Positions 1 through 11,690 of a stretch of 64,000 bases of DNA are shown one piece after another. Made by a program: the position numbers and the translations under genes. The notes under the pieces are model-generated. The model was not told where the DNA came from, did no database searches, and was given only the letters and a program-made list of their open reading frames with translations. Origin of the DNA: Onchocerca volvulus (lineage: Eukaryota > Nematoda > Chromadorea > Rhabditida > Onchocercidae); contig HG738137.1 in the NCBI GenBank assembly GCA_000499405.2, positions 558,001 through 622,000 of the forward strand. Reading direction: 5' to 3'. The stretch's first letter is position 1. Each line of letters starts with the position of its first letter.

Positions 1-239
1 CGAAATTTAAGGATTAATGTAGTTAATTTGCATTTTAAGAAATGAAAAACATCTAATATCTAAAAATATGTTATAAAATAAGAAAAACATTAATTTTCTA
101 GTTTTAAAAACAAATTGGAAATGCTAAAAATTTTTAAGATGCGAATAAATTTAGGCAATGTTCTAGAGTTTGTAAGTATGCAAAAATACTATTGACCAAC
201 AATAAGCAATGATTAAGTAAAAGTTAAAATGTAATTAAC
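1..239 (-). other. intron of pash-1
   Basis: This AT-rich stretch follows the GTTAAT donor at the end of the last visible pash-1 exon. No coding exon is seen in it. The second dsRNA-binding domain must lie further left, outside the window. Confidence 0.7.
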
Positions 240-3200
240 CTGAAGTAACAAATATGGTGACGGTTGGCCAGCTCTAGCGGATAAATCAAATATTCGCGAA
301 TCCTCTATTGGTAACATATCAAATAGTGCTACCGCATCTTCTTTATCGCTTTCTGCCTCATCTTTCCTGGAAAGTTGAAATTTCAGTTTAAGAAATTAAC
401 AGCTTGAAGTTACAAAAATGGTAAATTTATCAATTTTCTATCCAAATGAAACAAAGAAATTATTTCCCCTGATAATTTATAATGAAGAACTGATTAATAA
501 CAATGAATAAATGAAGACAATATATGTATTTAAAAATGCATCGAATATGTTAACTTCCTCGTCAGTTCTTTCGGCTAGAAAAATTTTAAAAAAGTATAAC
601 ATTAGAAGATTTTCAATTCATTATTTTCTTTATGTAAGATTTTTCTATAATTTAAGTCGTTATGGAATGAAATTCCGATTTCAGTCATAAAATATGGATG
701 TGATATCCAATAAAATATCAGACCATATCAAATCATGCATACAAAGATGAACCAAAGCATAGAAACAAGTCCTCGACTAATTATAGCATGCTGAGGACAA
801 AATGAATTTTGAAATCCTTTACTTCTCTAGGAATAAGTCAAGTAATTTTGAAATCCTATAATTTTTTTACTAACAAAATGACTTACACTTTCTTATCACT
901 TATAGCAATACCCTCCGGATCAAATTCAACATCCGGTATCAAAACTTTTAAAGCATTTCGCGCGGCATCCAGTTTAGCAGTTTTTTTGCTATTACCACAA
1001 CCCGTACCGAGAACTACGAAATCAGCATCTAAACATGTAAAAAATAAATTTCTATTATTTTATTTGTAAATTTGATCAAATAACTAGTTATACACCTAAA
1101 TATCATTCGCAATGTAAATAATCGCGAAATATGAATAACATTAAATTGAAACCTGTATCTCATAGTATTCATTACACTGTTATGGCATTTAACAAGTGAT
1201 TCTAAAGACTCAAAATTAAGCTAACAATTTTTTCCCAGAATATCCGTCCATCAGTTTTTAGCTATCAGTCATAATTTGATATATTCCAGAGATTCTTCCT
1301 CGACCAAAAGGTTCAAAACAAGGTCTGCCTCCAGAAAACAATAAATAATCAAATTTATAAGAAATAAAATAATGAAACTGAAAAGATTTCACTTATTTCT
1401 TTTCTAAAAAATCCGCGAATACTCATCTTTTGCTCTCTTTTTATTGCATGCTAACCTGGCTGCTCGCCGTGTTCCTGCAAACGTTGTTCTCGCCTTTGTT
1501 TTTCTTGCAAAAGCATTAATTTCTCTTTGACACTTGTTGCACAAAGTACTCGATTATTCAAATTCATTTTCAAACGTGCTGTACATCCATATGGCATTGA
1601 CGAATTCCTGAAGCAGTATAAACCATTCTTTACTGAGGCTAAAATTCTTCCATTTTTCTTTTTTTTTTTTAAACAAAAAGTACGTCAAAAAACAAAGAAA
1701 AAATTGGATACCAACTAAATCTATGATTTTTAGAAAACAAGTCCTAAACTCTTGCAGCAATCTATTAATTGATAATGTTCAAATGTTCATCATACTTTAT
1801 CAACTAATCAGTTCATTAAATCAAACATACCTTGTTTCTGAAAAATGATAATTGATCGTGCTTTTCAAAACTTTCTGTACATATTCGTGCAATACACTGA
1901 CCGACGTTTTCCCTTGTGGATTAAGGAAAAATCCACGATGTTGCGGTTTTAAATTTGCTTCCAATGCAGGTACAGTAATCAATTTCACATTTGATGGTAG
2001 TGCTGCAAAAATTAAGAAGTTCATCAATGCTGTTTGTTTTAGCAATCTTTCCTAGTAACTGTGATTAATTAAATAATTGCAACTAATTTTCAGAAAAATC
2101 TTACTCACTTTTACTATCAGTAATATATGCATTTCTACAACCCCTTATTAACCAAATCTGAAAAAAGAGAATCAGATTCTTACCGGGACGACCAACTGAA
2201 AGTTCAATGGAGGATGCATTTTTTCCAAGTCTTCCAGCTTCAGCAAGCTTCCGCTGCCGATGAAAATTACGTGTTGCAGCCCATTTATTGAATCGATATG
2301 TCTTAAAAAACAAATATTATATTTGAAAACAGATAGTAAGTGTAATGACAAATGCAATCGGATGAAAACTACCTGAATTTTTTTAAATTTAAATACAGTT
2401 TTCGCATAATCATGTAAAGCTTCTGCATCAAGCTGACGCTCCTTGAAATCTTCAGCAGTCTGAAATTTTGGTGAAAATATTTAATAAGAAAAGTTTCATT
2501 ATTTTTCCTTCACTTTCATGATGCTTCTATTTAATCTTATTCGTACATCCATCCATTTAAATAAGCGAAATAAGCGTTTTTCTATTTGATATCTTTAGCA
2601 TACTTAAAACTGAGGAAAAAAAAATTCTATTAACCAAAAAAAAAATATTTTATCTAATCATTAGGGACAAAAAAAAAGTTCTAGTAACAACGAAAATATC
2701 TTATCCATCAGTTGGGATAAAAAAAGTTTCTAAATGCTTTGTGATTTACAAACAGTAGTTAAATATCAAATAAGGCTTGCATTCAAAACCGTGTCACTAT
2801 TTATCAGAATAATAACTGGTGGGAAAAAGGTACAATACAAAACGATGAAAGCTTTTCAAAAATATAACTTTAAGCGAATTCTTCAAAATTTGATTTGCTT
2901 ACTTGAACCTTAGTACCAGGAGCTTGTAATCGTGCCATTACTAATGCGGAATCTTCAAGTGCACCATCACCACTCTGTATACCGTTCGATTCAGAAAGTG
3001 CATTTTGCAGTGCAGCTGCACTTGCTGCAGCACCTTCTTCTATTTCTTTAAGTACTCGTCGTTGATGTAAGCACGGTATAGCGGAAATTGGCACATTATG
3101 ATGTCGCACACTACCCGGACCAATAAAATACGGCCGAGAGAATGTACAAACCCGTGTAGATTTATGCTGAAAAATAATACAACTTCAAGAATCTTTTTTC

Positions 3201-6200
3201 TTGCAAACTAATAATCTGCATCTATTAATTAAAATATGCAACTTAAATGCTGATCAAAACGAAAACAGATTATTCCCTACATTTGTTCCTATTATGTTAA
3301 GTCATATTTTTTGAAGCGCCGGAATACTATTTCCTAATGAAACTCTGAGTTATATCAGTCGAGGCACATGCAACTGCATTTACAGAAAAAAAAAAAAAAA
3401 AAATTAGACGGGAGGAAATATTCGGCAAAAGGATCAAGTACAAAAACTAACCAAATAAATGGGAAGGCCACTACTATGAGTTACTTCTACCCATCCTTCC
3501 GGTAATACGTCGAAATAATCTGTTCCACGATATGCCAATACTATTTTCTCCCGTACTTCACCATCCTCTGGCATAATCACTTTACCCGTTTGAGCATCTT
3601 CTACCGGTTTCTCCAATAGCAGATCAATATCTTCACCATCATCTTCATCACTGCAAATACTTTTTCTTTATTATTCGAAGATCTGAAATTTTTAATGAAT
3701 AATAGGGACTTATCCTAACTGGAAATAAAAAAACATATATAATAAAGGGTTTCGAATAATTGAATTAAAGAATAATTTATGATGAAATAACTTACGACAA
3801 GAATATATCTTTCCCATCTTTATTACTTCGTCCATCTATTCCATTTAATTCACTTCCACTATCTTCAGCTGGAAAAGATTCTAGTAATCCAAGAAAAAAT
3901 TAATTTTACAGAGATAATTAAACCAATTATTTTAATAACATTATTTCATGTAATCTAATTTGAAGATTTCAACTCCAACACATCACCAGTGTGACAGTGA
4001 ATAGGTAGTTCTTTACAGAATTTTTTATAATCTATTAAATAATAAATTATTCAATTGAAATCTTCAATTAATTTGGTAAGTCGTCATATTAAATAATCTC
4101 TTCAAAAAAATCGAGAAAATACTAATATATTTTGGATAAAGAAAATGGTAAGTCCAAATCATCGATATTTTAACTAATAAGTAGATTGAAGGGACTGTTT
4201 TAGTATTCGCAGACTTTCTATTTTGGCAAGTTGACACAATTGCAGAAAAGGAATCAGTAAATGAAAAAACAATCGAATAGCTGTGCTGACTGATCGAGAA
4301 TTAGACAATTCTGGAACTAAAACATATATCTGGCAGTTAACCAAGTGAAAAATTTACCGGACTGTTCTGATAACTAACCTGGTCGTGATAAGCTTCGACT
4401 CCGTTCTTCTCCTTCTTCCGATTGCTGCTGTTCCAATGTTGCATTCTCATCATTTGCTGAGTTTGTTTCATTTACAGATGAAAATGGACATTGGGATGGT
4501 GGTGGTGGTATTACCACCGGTGGTGATGTGGATGGAGGTGGAGGTGGTGGCGGCGGCAATGGCACTAATTTTTCAGGAACAATGGCAAAACTGGTTTCGG
4601 TGTTCTTAGATGGAATAGCATTTTCTGCTTGAATGCTAATAGCATTATTCGCTTCAAGCTGAAATTTATATTTACAAAATCAAAAATAGAAATCACAAAT
4701 ATTAGGAATTAAAATAAACTGAATTAAAAAGGAATAATAAAAGTTCTGTTCTGGGCCAAATCCAGAATAAAACTTCTGTTTTAGCAAAATTTTCGAAATC
4801 CTGATAAAATATATAGCAAAAATAAATTATTGACAAGATGTTTTCTGATTCATTTCAAATCCCTCATTTGTCTTTTATCTGCATCTTCTTTTTATTCACA
4901 AAATGGATTTTAAACGGTAAAACAACTATTACTATGCAAATTTTATCAGTAATTCAAAAAACTTCATCCGCTTCTTTTAATTGTTGAAAAAAAAAACCCG
5001 AAAAAGTTTAAATTTGATTCACATTTTGAACAGTAATTGCATGATTAACTGTTTCTTCAGTAATAACTTCGTGGCTATAGATAGATTTTTGTCAAACGTA
5101 TAATTATTTCATTCACTGTTAAGAGTATACGATAAAATTTCGACTGCCAGAGAAAATACATAGAGTATAGCAAAATGTGAACCAAAGCTCTCTATCACAA
5201 CAAAATTAATCGACCTCACTTTGATGGTTTTCAATGAAATTATAAAAAACAAACCTTTCCGATTTCATTTCCTACTGAACTTATTAAAGTACTCAATGAA
5301 ATTTCTTCCATTTTCTCTTCCGTCTGAAACAGTAATTCTCATAATATATGAAATAATGTCTTCACCAAGTTTGGAAAATTTTACAATTTATGCAGAATGA
5401 ACTAACATAAATGCTACTGAAAATGAAAGAGGGAAAAGAAAAGGAAAGGAGGGAAAGGAAAAGAAAGATTTAAAGTATTTTTCTTTCCTAAATTATTCAA
5501 ATATTTTCTTTTTCTGAGTGTCTTAAAAAAAAGAAAACATTTAAAAAATCTCAAACTTCAATATTAACATTATCGCAGTTCAGAAAAGAAAAAATATTTT
5601 AATCTTCTAAATGTCACCCATTAATTTCATGTCATGAGATTCATCTTCCAAGTTTTATCACTGAAGATGGAGCGAGAATCAATAAGTACCGAGAAATAAA
5701 GAAAGAAATATAAATAGAAATGGGTGCATAATTAATACCGGCATGTCATCAGCCCTTGTAGTACAGAAACTTCCAGCTTTTGATACTTCAGTTGGAGCTA
5801 TTTCATCCATTTCTGAATGTAAGCTTAATTTCTTTGTTCCATTTTCTGTGCCAGTTATATCCGACAACTGTCCCGATTTATGTCGAAAGGGACAATGATG
5901 CATATTCTGGAGAGATGTTACCGGATTATTTAGCACCCAAGTATCCTGATCTTTTTCTTTCGGTTTTTTTATCATACCACTGCAACTTGGTTGTTCATTT
6001 TTTCCATCTTCCATACGACTTGAAAGTGAAATCTTTGCAATTTTATTGTTAGCGCAATCATCCATTGTACAAGAATTGGGGCGTTTTTCAACTTTTTTGG
6101 TGGCTTTTGTTTGACATCCGTCAAGATGACGATATTTCGACATTTTTCGCATACTATTAGATGATTCCAGCGAAGTGTCCGCATTAAGTTGATCGATTTG

Positions 6201-6266
6201 TTCTCGTAGTTGTTCTCGCAATTTTAATAGCTGTTCAAGTTTCACATCTTCTGGGATGTCCGCCAT
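240..6266 (-). CDS. pash-1: Microprocessor subunit Pasha/DGCR8 (3' end missing)
   Basis: This is the dsRNA-binding partner of Drosha, which cleaves primary microRNAs in the nucleus. Twelve exons join in phase on the minus strand: 5739-6266, 5255-5323, 4379-4658, 3796-3868, 3452-3650, 2903-3166, 2373-2459, 2184-2301, 1831-2002, 1456-1607, 887-1028 and 240-366 (737 codons so far). In order they give a Gln/Glu-rich N-terminus (MADIPEDVKLEQ), a polyproline stretch in exon 3, a WW-like domain from about residue 366 (LPEGWVEVTHSSGLPIYL), the SRPYFIGPGS block and IPCLH. The Cys of IPCLH (about residue 415) matches the DGCR8 haem ligand. dsRBD1 follows at about 570-680 and contains an unusual charged insertion. 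The last exon (IEDSRIFDLSARAGQPSPY) leads into dsRBD2, which lies beyond the left edge with the Drosha-binding tail. The start is the first ATG in frame, 17 bases after a CCAG acceptor, so a further 5' exon is possible. Domain order and motifs make the assignment firm. Confidence 0.96.
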
Positions 6267-6283
6267 TGGCAATGATGCATCAC

Positions 6284-7995
6284 CTGGAATTTCAGTTAAA
6301 ATTTCATTCAGATTTTAAAATTAACTTAAGAATTTGGTCCAAAATAAAATTCAGAAACTTCCTTTTTAGATTTGACGATCCGGAAAGCATCAAAATGAAT
6401 GACAAGAAATGTAACAAACACCTCTGTCGAATGAATTACATACGTGGAACAATTCGACGGATTTGTTCGCATAATTCCTGTCATCTGATGCTTTGCAGTC
6501 TTTGTTTTTTTTTTTCAATCAAAAAAAAAAAAAAGAAAAAAAATTCAACCATAAATTCCGAAAATGATTATGATCAGAAATAAGAGGTATAGTCGTTGAA
6601 TAGATGATTTGATATTGTTATTAGATATTCACATGAAACCACTAAAGGAAACCACTTTTTTATATATAAGTTCGTCACATTTTTCATTACATTAAATTAG
6701 TTTTGCCGATAAGTCCTTATATCAGCGACATCGATTTAACAGAGAATGCTATTTTTCTTAATGATAACTCATTATTAACTTCTACTAAGGAAAAAAGTAA
6801 ATATCCTCGCTTTACTTATTGTTGAAATCTTGATAACACCTCATGGTATGCACTAATTATTGATAAGTTGTGCTATTAGCTGCCTCATTTAATGATAACT
6901 TATAATCAATTAATTCTATTAATTCTGCAATAATTAATGAATTCTACTGACCATACAAGCCACTGACAATGACAAGTGGAAGCTATTTCAAATTAAAAAC
7001 GAAATGACGTATACATTTCATTTTTTTTTCTTACTAAAAAAATGAAGGCTATGATAATTCGAATTATTTATTCTAATAAATTTGAAATTGATCGGAAATC
7101 TTTTCACTGATTTCAATCCCATCGATTTTGTGTTACAAAAAAAGAAGATTTTCACCTTTTTCCAGAAGAAAATTTCAACATTTTTGAATTTAAATTGGAA
7201 TTTCTCTGCAAAGTCCAGTGGTAAAAAAAATTAACTCATTTAAAATAGTACTGATACAATCTATAATATCTATAGTATCTTCAGTAAAAAAAGAAATATG
7301 AAGAAAAGAAATAAAATAAAAAACCAGAAAAAAAAAACGTCATACTATGGAGACCGACTTTATCCTAAAATTAAAATTTAAAAAAAAACGAAAAATCTGT
7401 AGAAAAAAAAATCGGATTTTGTAAATCCAAATACATCCTTTCTAGCTCTGAAAAATTTTAACTGAAAAAATAGCTTCGAACAAAATAAGTAATTCAAAAA
7501 ACGATTTCAATTACAAAAATCAGAAGAAAAAAAAACCATTTTATGCGACAAAATCAAGAAGAGAATGAAATACTCTTCGGCACTTTCCCTTAAAATTACC
7601 GTTTATATAGAATTTTCTTGAAGATTTTATGTGAAAATAAAAGCAGCCGGAATTGATATCCGGTTAGATAAAACAAGAAAGAGAAAGAAACCGGCCCCCA
7701 CATTTCCACGATTTTTGTAATACCCAAATCAACTAATCAGTTAAAGATATTTGAAAACTCTTGCAGCTATAAATCGAGTAGATAAAATTAATTAATAGTA
7801 ATTACTTTCCATCGGAAAATCCAATCTCAACAAGATAAGAAAAATATCATTCTTAACTAAGAAATTAGAAATATTAAAAACAAGTTGATGACAAAAATAT
7901 TTCGATGGAATATTGAATATTAATAAGTATTAGAAATTTAGGTCGTGTCTAACTATGAAATAACATTAATTATTAAAAAACTAACTAGATTCACG
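6284..7995. other. AT-rich intergenic DNA upstream of pash-1
   Basis: The stretch is rich in poly-A and poly-T and contains no credible coding exon. It should hold the pash-1 promoter. The right end (about 7.62-8.03 kb, including a slightly GC-richer piece near 7.69 kb) appears to be the 3' part of a Helitron-like element. Confidence 0.5.
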
Positions 7996-7996
7996 A

Positions 7997-8031
7997 GTTG
8001 CCCATAGCAACGCATGGCCGGGTCCAGCTAG
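7997..8031 (+). mobile_element. Helitron-like 3' terminus
   Basis: A short hairpin (GTTGC, five-base loop, GCAAC at 7997-8011) is followed about 16 bases later by CTAG at 8028-8031 and then T. A subterminal hairpin before CTRR, with insertion before a T, is the standard 3' end of Helitrons. The left end of this element was not located and no Rep/helicase gene is present, so it would be non-autonomous. The call rests on pattern, not on alignment to a known family. Confidence 0.55.
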
Positions 8032-9260
8032 TCTATATAAACAGAAATACAAATGTTCATTTGTCCAAAATTTCAAATCTCCGAACATTTTTACCGATTG
8101 CTTTCAAATTTTAATACAACGTTGCAATCGAATGTTTTTGTACACTTTTTATATGAATGAGTTATTTTGGCTTAATCAGGTTAGATGGAAAAGAAAGAAG
8201 AAAGCGCACGTTTCTTAGTTGGGAAAAAAAATTTGATAATTTGTAATTTGGTTTGCAATCTGGTTTGATTGGAGACTGATTCTTGGTTTATGACTCGGCT
8301 AATAACAGATATTGGAAAGGTTTTTTGTGTCTTGTGTGACAGAGACGAATTCTGTTGAGAAAAGTTTTATTGATTGATGAAGAGTGATTCTTCGTAAAAA
8401 ACAATTATCAGAGAATATCCAGGTGAAAGGATCATTGGGTTATTCATAACCTTTGTAGCTCATAAAGAAAATATTGCTCAACTGAATTGTCCGATTGTTG
8501 CTACTGCTGTGTCGCTTTGAAATCAAAACTGCTGTGTCGATATAAGAACTCCGAACCTGAAATTGAATTTCAACTCCAAATCCTGCTTTTTTTTTTTTTT
8601 TTTTTTTTTTGTTAAATCTGTACGAGGCTCATCTCTCTTATCTGATCTTCATCGTTCTCCTCTTATTTGACTGGCATCACTTTGTTTATCTGTAAATTAG
8701 AGCGTTTTGGCGGTAAACATGTTCATCCGTCCGGCTTGTTGGTCTCGTTTGGTTTGAAGCAAAAAATAGGCAAAATGGAAAAACGATAAAGGAAAAGAAA
8801 GGTAAGAGGAAGAGAGAGAAATCTTATCAAAAAAAAGCATGTTTTATCTATCATATGCCTGTATAGGTATAGAAAAACGCCGATTTGAATACAACATTGT
8901 TTCAAAATTCCGAAGTAATCGGTGAAGAATCTTCGGAGATTTAAGATTTAAACAACGAACATTTATATTTTTTTTTCGAGAAAAGCATGTTTTTATTTGT
9001 CACAAGTGTGACATTTAAGTAAAAATAGTACACAGATGTACAGAAAATGCGCCAATTCAAATGCAAGTTGTGCCAAAATTTCGAAGCAATCGATGATGAA
9101 CTTTCGGTAATTCAAGATTTGGAGATTCAAGAACGTTTACACTTTTATTTATATGGATTGGTTGTAATCAGATGTGGAGCTTTTCCATTGCATATTTATA
9201 TCATACCAATATCAATCAGATTGATATTTACGTGCAGTGATAGCGTAGAAAATTAAACAT
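8032..9260 (+). mobile_element. Helitron-like fragment with repeat modules
   Basis: The element starts TCTATATAAA at 8032, directly after another element's CTAG end. TC followed by an A/T-rich start is typical of a Helitron 5' end. Inside are three copies of a core of about 45 bp related to CAACGTTGTTTCAAAATTTC: inverted at about 8094-8134, direct at about 8881-8930, and direct at about 9053-9105. A near-palindrome GTCACAAGTGTGAC lies at 8999-9012, and a block with GAGCGTTTTGGCGG lies near 8700. The same modules recur at 24.96-25.4 kb. No 3' end was identified, so the right limit is a guess. There is no coding capacity. Confidence 0.45.
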
Positions 9261-11519
9261 TAGAAGAATTGGAGAGAATATTGCTATCGCTATCAATTCT
9301 GTATCTCCTTTTTACGCCATTTCATACACGACCGATCGATATGTTTAGAAGCAGTATATTGCTAAAATTAAATGCTGAGCGAAATTTGCATAAAGCGATT
9401 AATTTTTATCAATGTGACAAGAATTAATTCAAAATTGATCTCTATCATTTGAATTTTTTCAAAATTTCAATCAATTTTCATTAGTTTTCGAAATGAAACT
9501 TAATTCATTGAACAATTTAGCAATTTATATTTTATTTTGGCTTTCATTATCGTTTCATTGATCGATTAAATGTAACAAAGCACAAATGTTATTTAGGATG
9601 AAAATTTTTTAGCCAAAATCCGAAATAGTAAAGTGATAAACAACTGGAATGCAATTGAATACACTTCCTTCTTGTTGAAAAATTCCCCGTACACCAATCT
9701 ATTTTGTGCAAATTGCTATGCTCTTATCTCTTCTTATGTCACTGTTAATTTTAACATTTCCTTTATTTTTTTTTTCTATCATAAATTTTACAAATTTTAA
9801 CAATTGGCGAAATTTCATTTTTCCCTTTCTAGCTCGAAAAAATTTTCTCACAAATAATATTATTTCATTTTATACTGGCAATTTAATACTGAAATTACAT
9901 TCAACTATGGAATGATATACGGCCACTTCTAGTACAACTAGTATTAAATTAGATTTCCATTTCTATTTTTTTATTTTAAAAACCAATATCTTTTATTTAG
10001 ACACTTTTCAGCATTTATTATCAACTATGAAATTCATCTATTTAGTTATTTAGAAATTTGAAATTTTTTAAAACTTCGAAAGTCTATTGCCATTGACTAA
10101 GATTTAGAAAAAAAAAAACAAAAGTTGAAGTTGCTATGATATCAAACAGCGATAAAATTTTTTTAATGTCTCTAATGAATTCCTTAAAAAAGATGAGAAT
10201 ATACGAAAAGAGAGAAAAAAAAAAGTTTCAGAAATTATATTTCGTTTTATTTTAGCTAAAGCAATAAATATCGTATTAAATTACTTCCTTTTCAAAAAAA
10301 GAAAAAAAAAGTGAGATTTGTGCATAATTCTTCTTTTCTTTCTCTAAAATGTTAGACTTTTAAAATTTAAAAAGTACAGTAATAATAATGTTAGCAAATT
10401 TTTTTGGACAAAAAATAAACTAAATTATATTCTATGAAAAATTTGAGATAAATGATTTGATCTATGAGGAGGTAAATAAAAAATTTTTCAATGATAGATA
10501 GTCCGTAAATTCATTTAGCGATGAAAATGAATGTGAAACGAGAAAAAATAAGTGATTTGTTTAGCTATTAATAGAAAAGGTAGCATTCGTGAAATAAATA
10601 CAGATATACAATTTTATTTTCTTAGAATTATGACTTAATTTTTCGTCTTTTTTTTCCCTTATTATTGTTGGTCTTATTAATATTTGTTAATTTAAAATTG
10701 AAAGCTGAAAATATAAGTAATAAAACTGGAATAATTTTTTCTGCAATTGCCATTGATAATTAATAGTTTGATAATTTGAAAATTCTTAAACAAATAGTTT
10801 AATATGACTAGTTGCTTCGATAAATTGAAGATAATTGTCTCAAAGATAACTGCTACAGTATTGAATTTTCTTCTTCGAAATCTCACATTATTGAATTTTT
10901 TTTCCATTTTTGTTTACTAAATTTCCCATATACTTAATTTCCCATTTTTTTATTTCTATTCTCATCCATTTTCATATTTGCTCCAAGCTTACAAGGATAA
11001 TTTATATTTATTGAAATTTTTTTTTCACTTTTCATGTTTTACATTTTGAAAAGAAAATTTCGAATATAAGTATTCTGGCCATTGTATAATTCTCAAATTT
11101 AACCGGCTGATTTTTGATTTTATAAATATGATAATTAACAATCTATTATTGGTTCTTATGTTGGCAGAAATAGATTTTGTTATATTGATAGGTGTCAAAA
11201 ATTCAGTTTAAATGAATGAATTTCAGCAATTTTTTTTTTCAGATTTAGCAAAAACAAGTTTTCATCTATTTAATTTTGGCCAATTATCACTTTGTTCTGT
11301 TGACAAAAAGAATTGTTACAATGAAAGCAATGTTTTTTTTCTAAATTCGGTTCATTTTAGTGTTCACATGAGATCAAAACAAATGGATTTTTCGGTATAT
11401 CCACAGATATATCAAAAATTAAGTATAAACTAACAAATTTCGGTAATTCTTCTTTCCTGTGAAATGATTGTGTGATTTTAAATTGGAAATTTTTTTTTGA
11501 AATTTCATTTTTGTCAAAA

Positions 11520-11690
11520 CAAAAAATTTTTCAAAAAGAATTTGCTTGTTGAAGTTAATTGTCATTCTTGTCATCACCAATAAAGGCTTATAATGGCCTT
11601 TATTGCAATTATTGTTGGATTGCTAGACTGAAAGGTTGACAAGAATGTCAATCGATTTAAGCTAATAAATTCTTTTTGCAAAAAATTTGA
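11520..11690. repeat. imperfect inverted repeat, MITE-like
   Basis: Outer arms (CAAAAAGAATTTG on the left, AAATTCTTTTTGC on the right) enclose matching blocks around TCATTCTTGTCA and TGACAAGAATG. An inner near-perfect hairpin built on CAATAAAGG and CCTTTATTG lies at 11578-11605. The whole could fold as one long stem. It has no coding potential and resembles a small foldback element. Confidence 0.5.
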
